Shown piece by piece: positions 34,363-45,958 of a stretch of 64,000 nucleotides of DNA; within the stretch, counting starts at the first letter, position 1; each line of letters starts with the position of its first letter. The stretch is from Linnemannia hyalina (lineage: Eukaryota; Mortierellomycota; Mortierellomycetes; Mortierellales; Mortierellaceae). The translations under genes were made by a program, and so were the position numbers. Location of the stretch: assembly GCA_019671135.1 (NCBI GenBank), contig JAHRHY010000001.1:1054001-1118000 (forward strand). The letters run 5' to 3'. Below the pieces are notes generated by a model, which worked only from the letters and a program-made list of their open reading frames with translations, searched no databases and was not told the origin of the DNA.

Positions 34363-34913
34363 CATGGCAGCGACGAAAAATAAGGATGGGGGGAAGGGAG
34401 GGGTTTACGAGTGGATTGATATCTGTGTGTATGCGTGTATTGAGTAAGCGAGCAGCATGGCTGTCTGTTTGTCTGTCCATCTGTCAGAATGGGCTGACCT
34501 CTGTCATCATGTCAGCTCCTCTGGTTCGCTGCATGGCAAATGTTTATTTTGTCGTTGTTTGCTCGTTTGTTGCTCGTCCTTGTTTTATGGCTGCCACCGA
34601 TATTCCTTTGTGCGCCCTTCTTTTCCTTTTCTTTCGCTCCCTCTTCTTTCCTTTCTTCTTTCTCTTCTCTTCTTCTTCTTCTTCTTCTTCTTTCCTGTTC
34701 TCCTTCTCATAAGGCAAACCCTCATCTCCCTTCCTCTCTCTTCACGTACTCACTCCCTCCACACCCTCCACATCTTTAACGTTCACTCCTCCTTTTCACT
34801 CCACTTTACTTCATACTCAACACTGCATATTCATTCGCTCTCGCCTCACCCACCCACCCTCAACTCACATTCCCATACACCAACATACTCTTTCATATAC
34901 ACCTACAACAGAA

Positions 34914-35771
34914 ATGATTAAGAACATCGGAAAGCTCAAGCAGGTACATCAATCAACAACCAACCGCCATTTTCATTCCATTCAGCCTCCTACCCCAGCT
35001 TGTGCCTTCTTTCCCCGCCCCTGCTTTTAGTCCCTTTTTTTATTTGGCTGTGGGTCAGCAGCCGATTACGCTACCTGTTATGCAGCCCCAAGCAAAGACC
35101 AGAAAAAAAAGAAGAGGAATGGCGAAAACTCCCAGCACACCTGCAGACCACAGACAGACCACAGACAACCACTCACCTTCATACATACGCACCGGCGGGC
35201 AGACAGACAGACAAGCAGCCCACGAAACGACACACAATTCAACAAACGCTTTGGACAATGATCTTGTTTCATCACACCATTCAACTCTTCCATTCTCATT
35301 TCAACGTTGTTGTCGATACTGTCTTGTGGTCTCTAGTCCCTTTGTTCTATCTCTGCACTATATATTATATGTGTGTACGATCCTTTTGTTAAAAATAGTC
35401 TAATCCTCCGTATATTAACGTGGACGCCCCAACGCCTTGCTCCTCTGGCTCTCTTTTTTTTTACGCTTTTTCTATTTTCTCTATGTGCTTGTTCTTTACG
35501 AACGTTACGGCCGAACGCATACATAGTGGACCGGAGAGAAGATGGGCGGCAAGGGTCCTAAGTCTCGCATGGATGAAGACTTTCACAACCTAACAAGCGA
35601 AACAGAGGCCAAGCGGGTTGCCCTCGAGAAGCTCAACGATACCTCCCAAGCCTACCTCAAGGCCATCAGTAAGTAAATCGCCTGTCAATCACGCTGTTCC
35701 TGAGACCCATTTTCACACATTCATTCCGTCCGTCCCTTCGCCCCCCTTTCACCTTCCAGTTCTTTTTCATT

Positions 35772-35832
<61 letters not shown>

Positions 35833-38800
35833 ATTCACCTATCCTGCAACAACATGTGTCATGTATTGGTGGTGCACTTGTCCTCCTTTTTCCCATTTTT
35901 CTTCCATTGTCTGTTGACAATCTCGGAGCAGAGTTGATTTTTGCACACAGTTGGATAGCTCTTTCTCCGTCCTTTCACTCTTGATGGGACTGTCTACATG
36001 ATCATCCAGCTGGCTGGATGGCAACTTCCAGTTCCCCCTTTTTTATGCGAAGGTGTTGTGAGATCCGTGTAGACCAACCACAATGGTGGCAGGCAGATAG
36101 AAAAGGAGGAAGTTAAAAAGGTGATGGCGTGGTGCCATTGTCGTGTTGCCATTTGACTCTTTTCTTTTCCCACATGTTACTGTTCCAATGTCGCCCATAA
36201 CATTTGAGTTTTCGTTCGCTAATGCAACTGAACGAGTCTAAATTCACACAGACACGATGCATGCATTCTTCGATACCTGAAAGAGTATCGAAAAGGGCCA
36301 GAGTCAGATGGAGAGAGAGAGAGAGAGAGAGAGGAACTGAGCAAAACGAGGCCAAAATCAATGAGCAGGTTCATCTTTCACGATCGCTAGAAAGAGACTG
36401 AAAGAGGGGCAATAATGAAGTGTGTATAAAAAATCAAGAGCGTGCGTGAGGGAGTGGAGTCATAAGAGGAACCAACCAACGCTGCTCTATGGTTTCTTGC
36501 TTCTTTGCTGTCGTTTATTTCCTTAGCCTTTCTCTTCGATAGAGAGGGAGAAGAAGGATACGACCAGTGAGCAAACAATAACATGAGCATTCATGAGCAC
36601 TTTTCTTTTTTCGTGTTCTTTATTTACAGTACAGGCGTTGTTTCTCTATGTGTCTTTTTTCTATGCTTTTCTGCATTGTGTCTCTTCAATGTTGATATTT
36701 TTTGCTCTTCGCTTCTCTTCCCTCTCATTTTTCCAAGTGCAGAGTGTTGTTGCTGTTTGTTGTTTATGGTCGGGGGTAAAATATGGTAAAAGGAAAAATG
36801 AAAAAAGAACAAAAGGAACAAGCAAAAGTAGAACCAGAACAACGAGAGCGAACGAATGAACAAAGCCTGGCCTCCTACTTTATGTTTCTCTGCGCCCCAC
36901 ATTATATATTACATATATTAATCCAGCGTTCCGGGCATTCACTCAAGTCCGTCTCATTGGGCAACCTTTTTTTCATTTTGTTCCCGCCAATTTCAATCAA
37001 AAAGAAAACTCTATTTGACTCACCTCGATGGGTTGGGGGAACTGAACAAGAGTGGGCTTTTGCCTTGCTTACTCTTTCGCGATCCTAATCAGTCTTTAAC
37101 TCATCTCTTCGTAATTTCATTAATAGGCAAACGCGTAGAGGGAGATGACAAGCACAAGGGCCTCGCCATCGAGACGTTCGGCAAGAGTATGTCGTCGCAG
37201 AGTTACACCATTCGTGAAGGCTCCCCTTATCGGACAGCACTGCAGCGGATGGGCGATGCCCATCAAAACATTGGCGCCGCTCAGTCTGAACTGGTAATGA
37301 TTCCAATGGCTCTGATGCTTTACTATTCTGGTCATGTTCAATTTGTCATACGACTCGACCAAAAATATTCTTAGTACTCATCATGTTGTGATGTGATACA
37401 TCCTTTTTTCAATGCTTAGATTACACGGTTCGAGAGCTCGTATTTGGATAGTCTGGAAAAGTCTCAGGCACAGATGAAAGAGTACCAAACGCTGCAAAAA
37501 AAGCTGCAGTCGAGGCGACAGGACTATGACGCAAAGCTGGCCAAGGTTCAAAAGGCGAAAAAGGAAAAGCCGGAATGGGAGGAGGAGATGCAGGCCGCCA
37601 AGGCCAAGTACGAGGAAACAAGAGAGAATGTCCTCAACCTGATGACCACAATTAATGAATCGCAGGTAAGAAAGAAACGCACGCACACAAGTTCAGCACG
37701 GTTCGCCATATCAACAACAACAATTGTTTATTTTGTTTGTTTATTGTAGCATGGTTGAGAGGACAATTATTAATATTGCCATTTTACGTGACGCTGACCG
37801 TTTAGGAGGATAACATGACCAGCCTAAAGTCGTACCACGAGGCCCAGCTAGCCTACGCCCACAGGATGGTGGAAATTCTGGAAGCAATTCCAGAGAGCAC
37901 CTTCCAACTCTCTCCCAACGGATCGCGTGCTTCACTCTATACCAGCAACGGCAATGGGAACTCAAACGGGAACGGAGCCACGAAAAAGTGGGGGCGACAG
38001 GACTCACTCGAACCCGAGGATGACCGCTCGATGTACTCGGACGACCAGTCCAGCACCCACTCAATACCCAATGGACGCCACCCCCTTGACAGAGCACCCT
38101 CTACTGCTGACTTGCGCCGGAATAACAACAACCAGACGAACGCAGAGTTGAGCCGGTCCATGTCCCACCTCACACCCAACGCAGCACAGACGCGAAAAAA
38201 TAGTGGGGGCAACGGAAGCGTCCGGTCGAATGGATTTATGGCTCCTCCTCCACCTGTGCCTCCAAGCCGAGGTCGAACCCAGAAGCAGGTCCGAGCCCTT
38301 TACAATTTTGACGCGACTGCCGAAGGAGAGCTCTCCCTCCAGAAAGGCGACATTGTTCGGATCGTGGAGGAGATTGACGAGGGCTGGTGGGAGGGCGAGC
38401 TGGTTGACTCGCACGGTGTTCGACATGCAGGCATGTTCCCATCCAACTACTGCGAGGAGGTCTTAAGCGACTCTGGATCGACTCATCGCCAGGGATCGAT
38501 CAACTCTCAGTCTTCTGACCCAGGTCGATACGTAGACGAGGATGAGGCTGCGTACTATGAACGCGAGACCGAGCCCACCGTCCATTATGACGAACCCGAG
38601 GAGGAGATTATTCAGGCGCCAGTACCAAGGCGGGCACCTCCACCTCCTACGAGACAGCCCTCCACGCTTGCGCCACCAGTACCATCATGCAACGGAGCTG
38701 CCGCTAACGGATACAATGGCGGCGCGTCTACGCTTGCAGTAGCACGTGCTACTCCTCCTCAGAGTCGCCCTACATCGACAGTGGCAGTGCCCAACCTGAA

Positions 38801-39158
38801 CCGGGCTTCGACCATTGGTACGAGGATGCCACCTCCACCTCCTCCTACACGCCGTGCTGCTGCGGATTCGATGCGACACAGTGCAGTGTTTTCCAGCGGA
38901 GCGAGCACGCCAGGAGTGATGTCTCCTCCACTAGTGATGCCTGGAGGCGGATCAGGACCCTCGCCACCCCCTACTGCAGTTCCAGCAACACCTTCGGCCT
39001 CGTCGATGATGGGTTATATTCCCAAGGATTACTTTTCCACTCAGACGCCTGGCCCAGCAGAGGCCGAGATGGGACCGTGTCGCGATTGTCAATGTACCGA
39101 CTTTTCGCCCAATGTGTTCAAACGCGGCAGCTGTAACAACTGCTTCCATATCCATTAG
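34914..39158 (+). CDS. BAR-SH3 membrane-remodelling protein
   Basis: Predicted 645-aa protein. Five exons: 34914-34943, 35527-35668, 37127-37293, 37420-37665 and 37806-39158. The BAR region (about residues 1-230) begins MIKNIGKLKQWTGEKMGG and contains long Lys/Glu helices (QAQMKEYQTLQKKLQSRR, EEEMQAAKAKYEETREN). These suit a curved dimer that binds membrane in endocytosis. A Ser/Asn-rich linker leads to an SH3 domain (~354-413) with ALYNFDATAEGELSLQKGD, WWEGEL and GMFPSNYCEEV. A Pro-rich tail follows, with APPPPT- and PPPPPPT-type runs. The C-terminal 27 residues carry a Cys/His cluster. The layout resembles Rvs167/endophilin-type proteins, though the terminal cluster is not part of those. 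The first coding exon is only 30 bp, and intron 2 is 1,458 nt. Confidence 0.9.
35783..36333. repeat. (CT)24 and (GA)11 in the same intron
   Basis: A 48-nt CT repeat (35783-35830) and a 23-nt GA repeat (36311-36333) lie about 480 bp apart inside BAR-SH3 intron 2. They are complementary, so the pre-mRNA could pair and loop out the sequence between them. Confidence 0.9.
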
Positions 39159-39402
39159 TTAGCTTTTTTACCCTTCTACTAGTTTCATCGTAATACGTAA
39201 TGGTGCCACCAATTCTTTCTCGCTTATGTTGCTGTCTCTATGCGTTTCAGGGTATTAAGTAAGCGTTTTTAGCACGATGCTGAGTATCAAACGTCTTGTA
39301 AACTCTAGAAGAAATGAGGTGCAAAACAGTAGGCATGTAAACTCTGGCATAAAAAACGGGTTCGTCGTTCCTATGCCCGTGCCTGTTTCTGTGCCTGCGC
39401 CT

Positions 39403-39438
<36 letters not shown>

Positions 39439-40761
39439 ATGAGTGAGAGAAACAAGAAAAAGGGGGCAAGGACAGGATCAGACGGGTGATCACCTTCTTG
39501 CAAAGTTTTTTGTCTCTCCGACCTATGTTTTGCATGGGGCCGAAAATAATGAGAGTGTAGACATAAAGAATAAGGGGCTGACTGGATGGTCACGATCTCT
39601 TCTTGCGTAAACGAACTTTGTTTCCCATTGTTCAAGCGTCATGATGCTGCAGGCGTCAGTCAGTAACCTTGGCGGCTGTTCTGCGCACAGGAAACTGACG
39701 AGGAATGGTAAAGAAAGGAATGAATAAGAGTAGCATTGACAAATTGACAAGGGCATTGGCAACTGTTTAAACTCGCCTCCTAGATTTTCTAGCGCCTTCT
39801 TTTAGAAAGAAATGATCAACTGTGGATCCTCAGTGTGGTCCATCGCGTCATTGCCTTAGCTTTTAGGCCCGTTTAGGATGGCACAAGGTCCATTCATCCG
39901 AAAGGTACGAGTGGTATGAGCATGGGGTGGCTGGGCTTTTTTCCTTTTGCGATTGAAGTGAGGCAAGAAGTAACGAGCACAGCTGACAGTTGCGTTGTGC
40001 TCAACAGACATCGTTCCGTAGGGTTGACTTGTGTACTTTTTAATGCACCGCCTGCTATTCAATGGGTGTGGGTATATATGCGAGTAAGTATTTAGAGACA
40101 CCTTCGGGGCGCGGTCAGGATTGGAAAGAGAAACGCGGGACTCGTATTATTTGTCATGCGGGGGATTAGGGTGAGTATATGAGTGTTCAGGGCAAGAAAG
40201 AATATTATCGCGATATTCGAAGGACAATGTTGAAATGCGCAAAGCGATAACGAAGGACGAACAGGTCAAGGGGTATATGTGTGTTGACCGTCATCGTGTG
40301 TTCCAACATGCTTGGACTTGTTGTGATTGTTGTGTGTTGCACTGACTTGAGGCCAGCTACATAAAAGGAAGCTCAGGTGCGCCTTGTTGATTTACTTTTT
40401 CTCCTCCTCTCGTTCCTTTTTTTCTAACTACATACTTCACTTTTCTCATTCTCTTCTGCTTGCTCTCTACCCAACATCCACACCTCATTAATTATTATTG
40501 TCTAGTCAGTTCTATCTTACCTGCCCTCTTTTGCATGTTGTGCTAGTATACCACACTTTCCACCTCGTCACCTCTGCTTTTTTTGTCTTTCGAAAGCCTT
40601 GCTTTCCTATAGTGAAAGAACTTTTTTCTTCATCCATCATCCTACACCCTTTCCTCTTAATCCTTGTTCCTTTTTCCGTCCACTCTCTCTTTCTCTTTCT
40701 CTTTCATTCCACCCAACTACACTCTCCTCTTCTAAACAATACCAACCTCCTATCAGCAACC
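39159..40761. other. 1.6-kb spacer, no gene found
   Basis: This separates the BAR-SH3 and LIM genes, both on the plus strand. It has a GTGAGA hexamer repeat at 39403-39438 and a C/T-rich leader from 40390 to the LIM start. No conserved open frame was found. Confidence 0.5.
39403..39438. repeat. (GTGAGA)6 hexamer repeat
   Basis: Six tandem GTGAGA units about 250 bp after the BAR-SH3 stop codon. Each unit resembles a 5' splice-site core. Confidence 0.9.
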
Positions 40762-41524
40762 ATGGGATTCTGTCATCGTTGTGGCGATCTCGTCCACGGA
40801 GCCAACTGTCTGAAGTGTGGCGGCCGTTCTGTCAGTACGTTCTTCTTCCTTCGCCTTTTACACTTTATCACACGCGCACACACACAATCGTTTGTTCTCT
40901 TGTAGTCCTCCTTCTTTCCTTTGGTCAAATGAATGTGAATGAATGGCAACAAGTGAGAAACTTGACAAACCCCACGAAATGAGGGGAGCCAAAACTTTCT
41001 CAGGACACGCGTAGGTTATTTTCTACAAGAAGTCTCACCCCACAACTCTCTCTCCGCTTGCCTCTCTCCATCGTTTCATTTCCTTTAGTGTCTGTCACAA
41101 GTGGGCTCCCATCGACAAACTCGAGAAACGACCCTTGGATCAGCGCGTAAGACACCTTTTAAACCCTTGGCTCTTTTCTTTTTTTGCCTCCATCATCTAA
41201 CGTGCGCCTTCTTTTTGCGTGGAGTCGATGCGCTCTTATGAATATGTCAGGGGTTACAGCAAGGCAGGCTAGAGGTTCTCTACCCTTTGTGCTTGTTAGG
41301 ATGAAAAAGACGGGTCATGTTGTTCACGTGGAGGAAGAGGGGGAGGGAGATCAAAAAGTCAAAAGGGAAGGCGAGGAAGGGGGGGTTGGAGTAGAATTGA
41401 GGTCCGATCTATAGTCGAATATGTATCTCTTTTTTTTAGGGAGATGCAGCAGTGCTTCTCTGTGTGTGTGCCTGTTTGTCATCTTGTTCTTGGTGCCTGT
41501 GTTGTGGAGTGGAGTGTCAACAGT

Positions 41525-41559
<35 letters not shown>

Positions 41560-44500
41560 CGACAGCAAACAAACAAGACAAATAAATCGACAGGTGACAA
41601 AATAAATACTTCAGGGACGAAGACAATGACAACAATGCCGTGGGCGAAAGACTAAAGTCAGGGGTGAAGCAAAAGGGGTTTTAAAGGCGCTCTTTTTTAT
41701 TATGACATACACATCGGGCTTGTCACAGAGAGAACGAGCGAGTAGAAGAAAAATAACCTGACCATGACAGACATTGTTCTCCGGAACTCGTGTGTTGCAT
41801 TCAAAAATAGATATCAAAATATCCTGGAGGGAGGAGGAAACATGTCCAAGCCCTCGAAGCGCATGTCCCTGCCAGCATCTGTCCTCTCTAGCTCCAGTCC
41901 TGCTGCTTCCTCTCCTATCGCAAGCAGGCCGCAGCCGTTGGTTCTCCAGAAGCACTGTCATGGCTGTAGCAAGCAGATCCATCAGGTAAAATATGTCAAT
42001 AGGAGAGGTGCCAAGTTAAAAATGGCAAGGTAGTCAACTGAGCATACATCTTCGACCCCTGACTAAAACAGCATCATGGTGTGCCATTCTGCCACCCCTG
42101 TAAAAAACTAATAATAATAGGCCAAGGTCTTTGTCGAGCCTGGCAGGCCTACGATTATCTACTGCGAAAAGTGTTACATTGAAAAGTTCACCAAGGGAAA
42201 CTGCCCATCTTGCTACAAGCCCGTCCTCACAAAGTCTGATCCATATGTGACCCACAACAGGCGATCCTGGCATACAGTAAGTATTCAATGCTAAAGAAGC
42301 AATTGAGAGATAAAAGGAGACCAATTCATAACCACATCCAATGGGCGAATACTATGGAATATGTATTACCCTTGACTCGATGGTTGCGATGGTTGCGATG
42401 GTTGCAATTGTTCCAATGTTTCATGCACCTATCGCTCTTTGTCCTGAAAGAAAAAAATAATGGGAGTATTAATGTCACAATCTTTTTGTATTTCTTATCG
42501 CTAGGCTTGCTTTGCCTGCTTCAAATGCCGTCTGAACTTGTCGACGAAACCAATGGTAGATTTGAAAGGACGCCCTTGCTGCGAGGAATGCTTGATGGCA
42601 CAGGCAGGAGCAGAGCAACAGAGTCCTGTGCAGGAAGGCGAAAGGACATTCGGAGATAGTCTCACTCCAGCAGATCGATCCCTCAGCAGCTCACCCACAC
42701 CATCGCCTCTTCGTTATCCAAACGGTTTGAGGGCTTCGACTAATGACCTTGACGACACATTGGACCTGACCAAACGACTCCAGCTAAACACCTCGCCTCG
42801 AGATCTCAACACGGATTATAACCTTGGCCAGACCAACTCACCTCTCTCTGCTCAAAGCTACTCCAGCCAGTCATCATTCGGAGCACCCTTCAAGGCAAGC
42901 GCCTCTAGCGGACACACCAGCGGGACTTCTTCGACACATTCCAGTCTGGGTCGTAACAAGCTCCCCGAGCAAAGCCCATCTTCTACGGTCAGTCTTTTGA
43001 AGAGCGAGCAGAGTCTGTCGGTAGGAGGTCCACTCTTTTCGTATCAGAGACCTGGATCTGCACTGTCGATTCACTCCTACACCAGCTCCAGACCAGAATC
43101 ACCTGCACAGCATGGCCAAGACCACAGCTTCAATTCTACAGATGATCTGGACTCCAGTCTCCGGGACAAGGGATCGAGTAAAAATGAGGCAGAATGGAAT
43201 AGCAGGTCAGAGTCGACTGTCCATGGACTGCGTCGATCGAGATCACCGTCTTTGAGTGGTCTAGACAGCTTGGATACGGGGCTCTCTCGGCCTCAGACCA
43301 ACGGAGGATCTAAGTATGAGCAGAACGCTCTGCCCAACAACACGCTTCCCGGAACTCCCTTCAGCAAACTCTCGTCGTTGGATGCTTACCCAGCCTCGGT
43401 TAAGGTGGATCCCGTAGTCCTTGAAGCCCAGCCTAAACAGCAGGTTCAACAGGCTCAGCAGGCATCAATTCCTCCCATCGGTCGCTCTCGCTCGCGCTCC
43501 ACTGTGGCACCGTCTTCCATGGGAATGGTGAGGGCAAGAACGGAAGCATGGATGAACCAGGCTCAATCAGCTACCTCTCCACCTCTCAAGGCACCTGGTT
43601 CGCAATTTATTATTCCCGGTCGCACAAGCGGATTTGGTAGCGAAAGTAGGAACGTTTCATCCTTCAACGTATCTCTCAGGCAGTCGAACGTCAATCTCTC
43701 CGAAAAGGATGTTAAAGGCCCCAAAGCAACAGTTGCACCATTGGAAGCTGAACCGAACCGACCTACGCTACATCGTCATGGACGCCAGCGATCCAACACT
43801 GTGGGCGAGGCGATCAGCTCCCCTACTGTCAAGGTGGATACTCCTTTGTCCAGTCCTGCTCAACAACGCGCTGCCGGCTCCATCCCCGAAGGACATTGTC
43901 ACAAGTGTTTTGAACGTGTTACCGAGAACGGAATCCGTCTGCAGAATGGAGACCGCTACCACATCGGGTGCTTCCTCTGTAACGGATGCAAGCAGGTTTT
44001 TACCGAGTCGGAGTTCCACATTGTCTACGGTCGGCCTTACCATCCTAATGTACGTTGCCTTTCGATAGTGTTTGTATTTTATCATAGCAAGGTATTCTTG
44101 CGCTTGTATCCAACTAACATGCTTTGCCTCTAATTTTTCTTTATTAGTGCGTATCTATGGCTGGACCATCCAGCATGATGGGAGTGGTGACAAAGTGCCA
44201 GCAATGCCACAAGGTGATCGGCAGTAAGGCTATCCGGTTTGCCGGTCAGTCCTTCCACCCTCAATGCTTCACCTGCACTCATTGCAGCAAGGTACTTCAG
44301 AGCACTAGCAAGTTTTTTGAGGTCGACGGACGGGTCGAGTGCGACCAATGCTGTGAAGAACGAGACCGAGTCAGACTTGCTCCCAAGATTGTCCCAGTTG
44401 CGCGAACGGCCGATCACTTCCCGGCGGCACCCTCCATGGTAGCCTCTGGTCCTGGGCTGATGGCGACGACTGTTGTAGGCTCGTCGCATGACGGTCTTTC

Positions 44501-45079
44501 GCGATCTGGATCAGGCTATGGGTCTCCTATGAGTGCCAATGCCAGCGGTACTTCCTCACCCTTGAGATCGCCAGGATCGCCAGTATTCTCGTACTCGTCG
44601 TCAGCGAACCTTCTTTCAGACTCGCGTGATCAGTTCGACGGAGGAAGTGAGCACGGGGGCATGGCATCGCCTGTGCTGATGATGGCGTCTCCAGCAGCTG
44701 TCCGGTCGACCCCACCTCCATTGACATCGTTGTTCAGCACAAGAACACGACCCCTGCCCAAGTTTGGAGGTGTGATGACCTGTCCTCGGTGCCAACAGGC
44801 CGTGGGAGTGATGGATCAGGTTCCAGGCCCTAAGGGCGAGAAGTGGCATAAGAGGTGTTTGAATTGCAAGGAGTGCAAGAAGGTCTTGGACTCGAGCGCT
44901 CTTACCCGAGGAGAGGGCGAGGCCTTTTGCCGCGGATGCTTCGTAAGTCCTTTTTGTCGAGTTTTATTCTCGATGGTTACGTGTATGATAATGATAATAA
45001 TAGAAAGAGAACCTTGGTCTAACTTGTTTGCGCTTTTCTCTCTTTTCATCTTTAGAACAAAACGCGCGTTCGCGTTTGA
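40762..45079 (+). CDS. multi-LIM-domain protein
   Basis: Predicted 941-aa protein. Seven exons: 40762-40834, 41089-41146, 41811-41985, 42121-42276, 42505-44049, 44148-44942 and 45056-45079. It begins with a small zinc-ribbon-like motif (FCHRCG...NCLKCGG). Two LIM units follow at about residues 91-185 (KHCHGCSKQIHQ, CEKCYIEK, CPSCYKPV, WHTACFACFKC, CCEEC). A Ser-rich linker of about 420 residues comes next, then LIM units near 617 (GHCHKCFERV...YHIGCFLCNGC) and 670 (TKCQQCHKVIGSKAIRF...FHPQCFTCTHC), and a last one near 878 (CPRCQQAV...WHKRCLNCKEC...CRGCF). LIM domains bind proteins, often at actin or polarity sites; the layout recalls paxillin-like and Rga-type fungal proteins but no catalytic domain is present. 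Exon 2 is short and its boundaries are the least certain. The last exon encodes only NKTRVRV. Confidence 0.87.
41525..41560. repeat. (AAC)12 microsatellite in LIM gene intron 2
   Basis: Twelve perfect AAC units within intron 41147-41810. Confidence 0.92.
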
Positions 45080-45958
45080 AGATACATAGACTGCGACGAC
45101 ACGAGTCATCACGTAAAATAAATAACAGAAGGATACACGTCACGTCATCGTTTTCCGGACGCGCGATGGAGACGCGATTGCGTTGCTGTTGGTTCCTTTC
45201 TTTCCTTTATTTCCCGAGTGAGGTGAGGTAAGGCTACGGAGAGGAGCTAAAAAGAGAGTGAGTGAGCGGATGCCTATAGATTCATAGTGCAATAGCCACG
45301 CCTTTGTGTAAGCACTTTGCATGTTATTTTCTCCAGTGCCTCGAGATAGAGCATGCATAAAATGAGAGATTGAGATTGAGAGACGCGTGTTGCTTTTCGG
45401 TGCTCTCACCAGCGACAATGTATTTTTACACTTCTTTGTTTACCTTTTCTTGCTTATCCCTTTTTTTTTCTACTCCATCCCACCAACCCATTCACCACTT
45501 CCTTCCTTCCACTCCACGACATTGTAATACCTCCTTCGCGCCACCTCGCTACTTCGTTTCTTCTGTATCCTCCCCCTTTTTTGACCTGTTCTTGTAGCTT
45601 CCTATAAGCTGTTCTTGGTCCCACCGCCCATCAACCCATTCGACCCATCCACGGCTTTTTTTTCTCCTCTCTCTGTCTCCCCCTTTTTTCACCTTCTGGC
45701 TCTCTCTCCTTCCCTCTCCTCTCTCATCACTCGCGCTCACCACTCCAACAAAGAGCACCCATTCCACGCCTGTCACCCACCCCGCCCGACTCGCGTCCTT
45801 TTCCTGTCTCCTGTTTCCTCTTTGCCGCAAAGCCCCTTTATCATTTTCCCCTCACTCTCTACTCTTCACGAACTCCACTCTCTCATTACATCACACCACC
45901 ATCACACGTACGTGTGGACACGCCACAGCTAATATCATTAACAGAGAGAGATTATATT
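45080..45958. other. APSES-gene promoter and leader
   Basis: No gene is seen. The stretch from 45440 to 45900 is heavily C/T-rich and leads to the start codon at 45959. One ACGCGT hexamer lies at 45383-45388. Confidence 0.5.
45383..45388. promoter_or_regulatory. MCB-like ACGCGT hexamer
   Basis: The core sequence bound by MBF-type APSES factors in yeasts, 570 bp upstream of an APSES gene. One six-base match is weak evidence; the same hexamer occurs elsewhere in the window by chance. Confidence 0.2.

Larger units (their letters stand above)
33357..34913. other. 1.6-kb spacer, no gene found
   Basis: This lies between the Rab5 stop and the BAR-SH3 start, both on the plus strand. It starts with a CTGCCCCTGCCA tandem repeat (33434-33468). 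It then has an A28 tract and a T27 tract in inverted orientation (34155-34362), followed by a strongly C/T-rich leader up to 34913. Open frames here are all low-complexity. Confidence 0.5.

Noticed and set aside
39403..39438. GTGAGA repeat considered as an array of splice donors or telomere-like sequence
   Set aside because: No exon model uses it, and it is not a telomere motif; listed only as a simple repeat.
45914..45958. Extended N-terminus of the APSES factor
   Set aside because: The upstream codon is GTG, not ATG; the first ATG in frame is at 45959.
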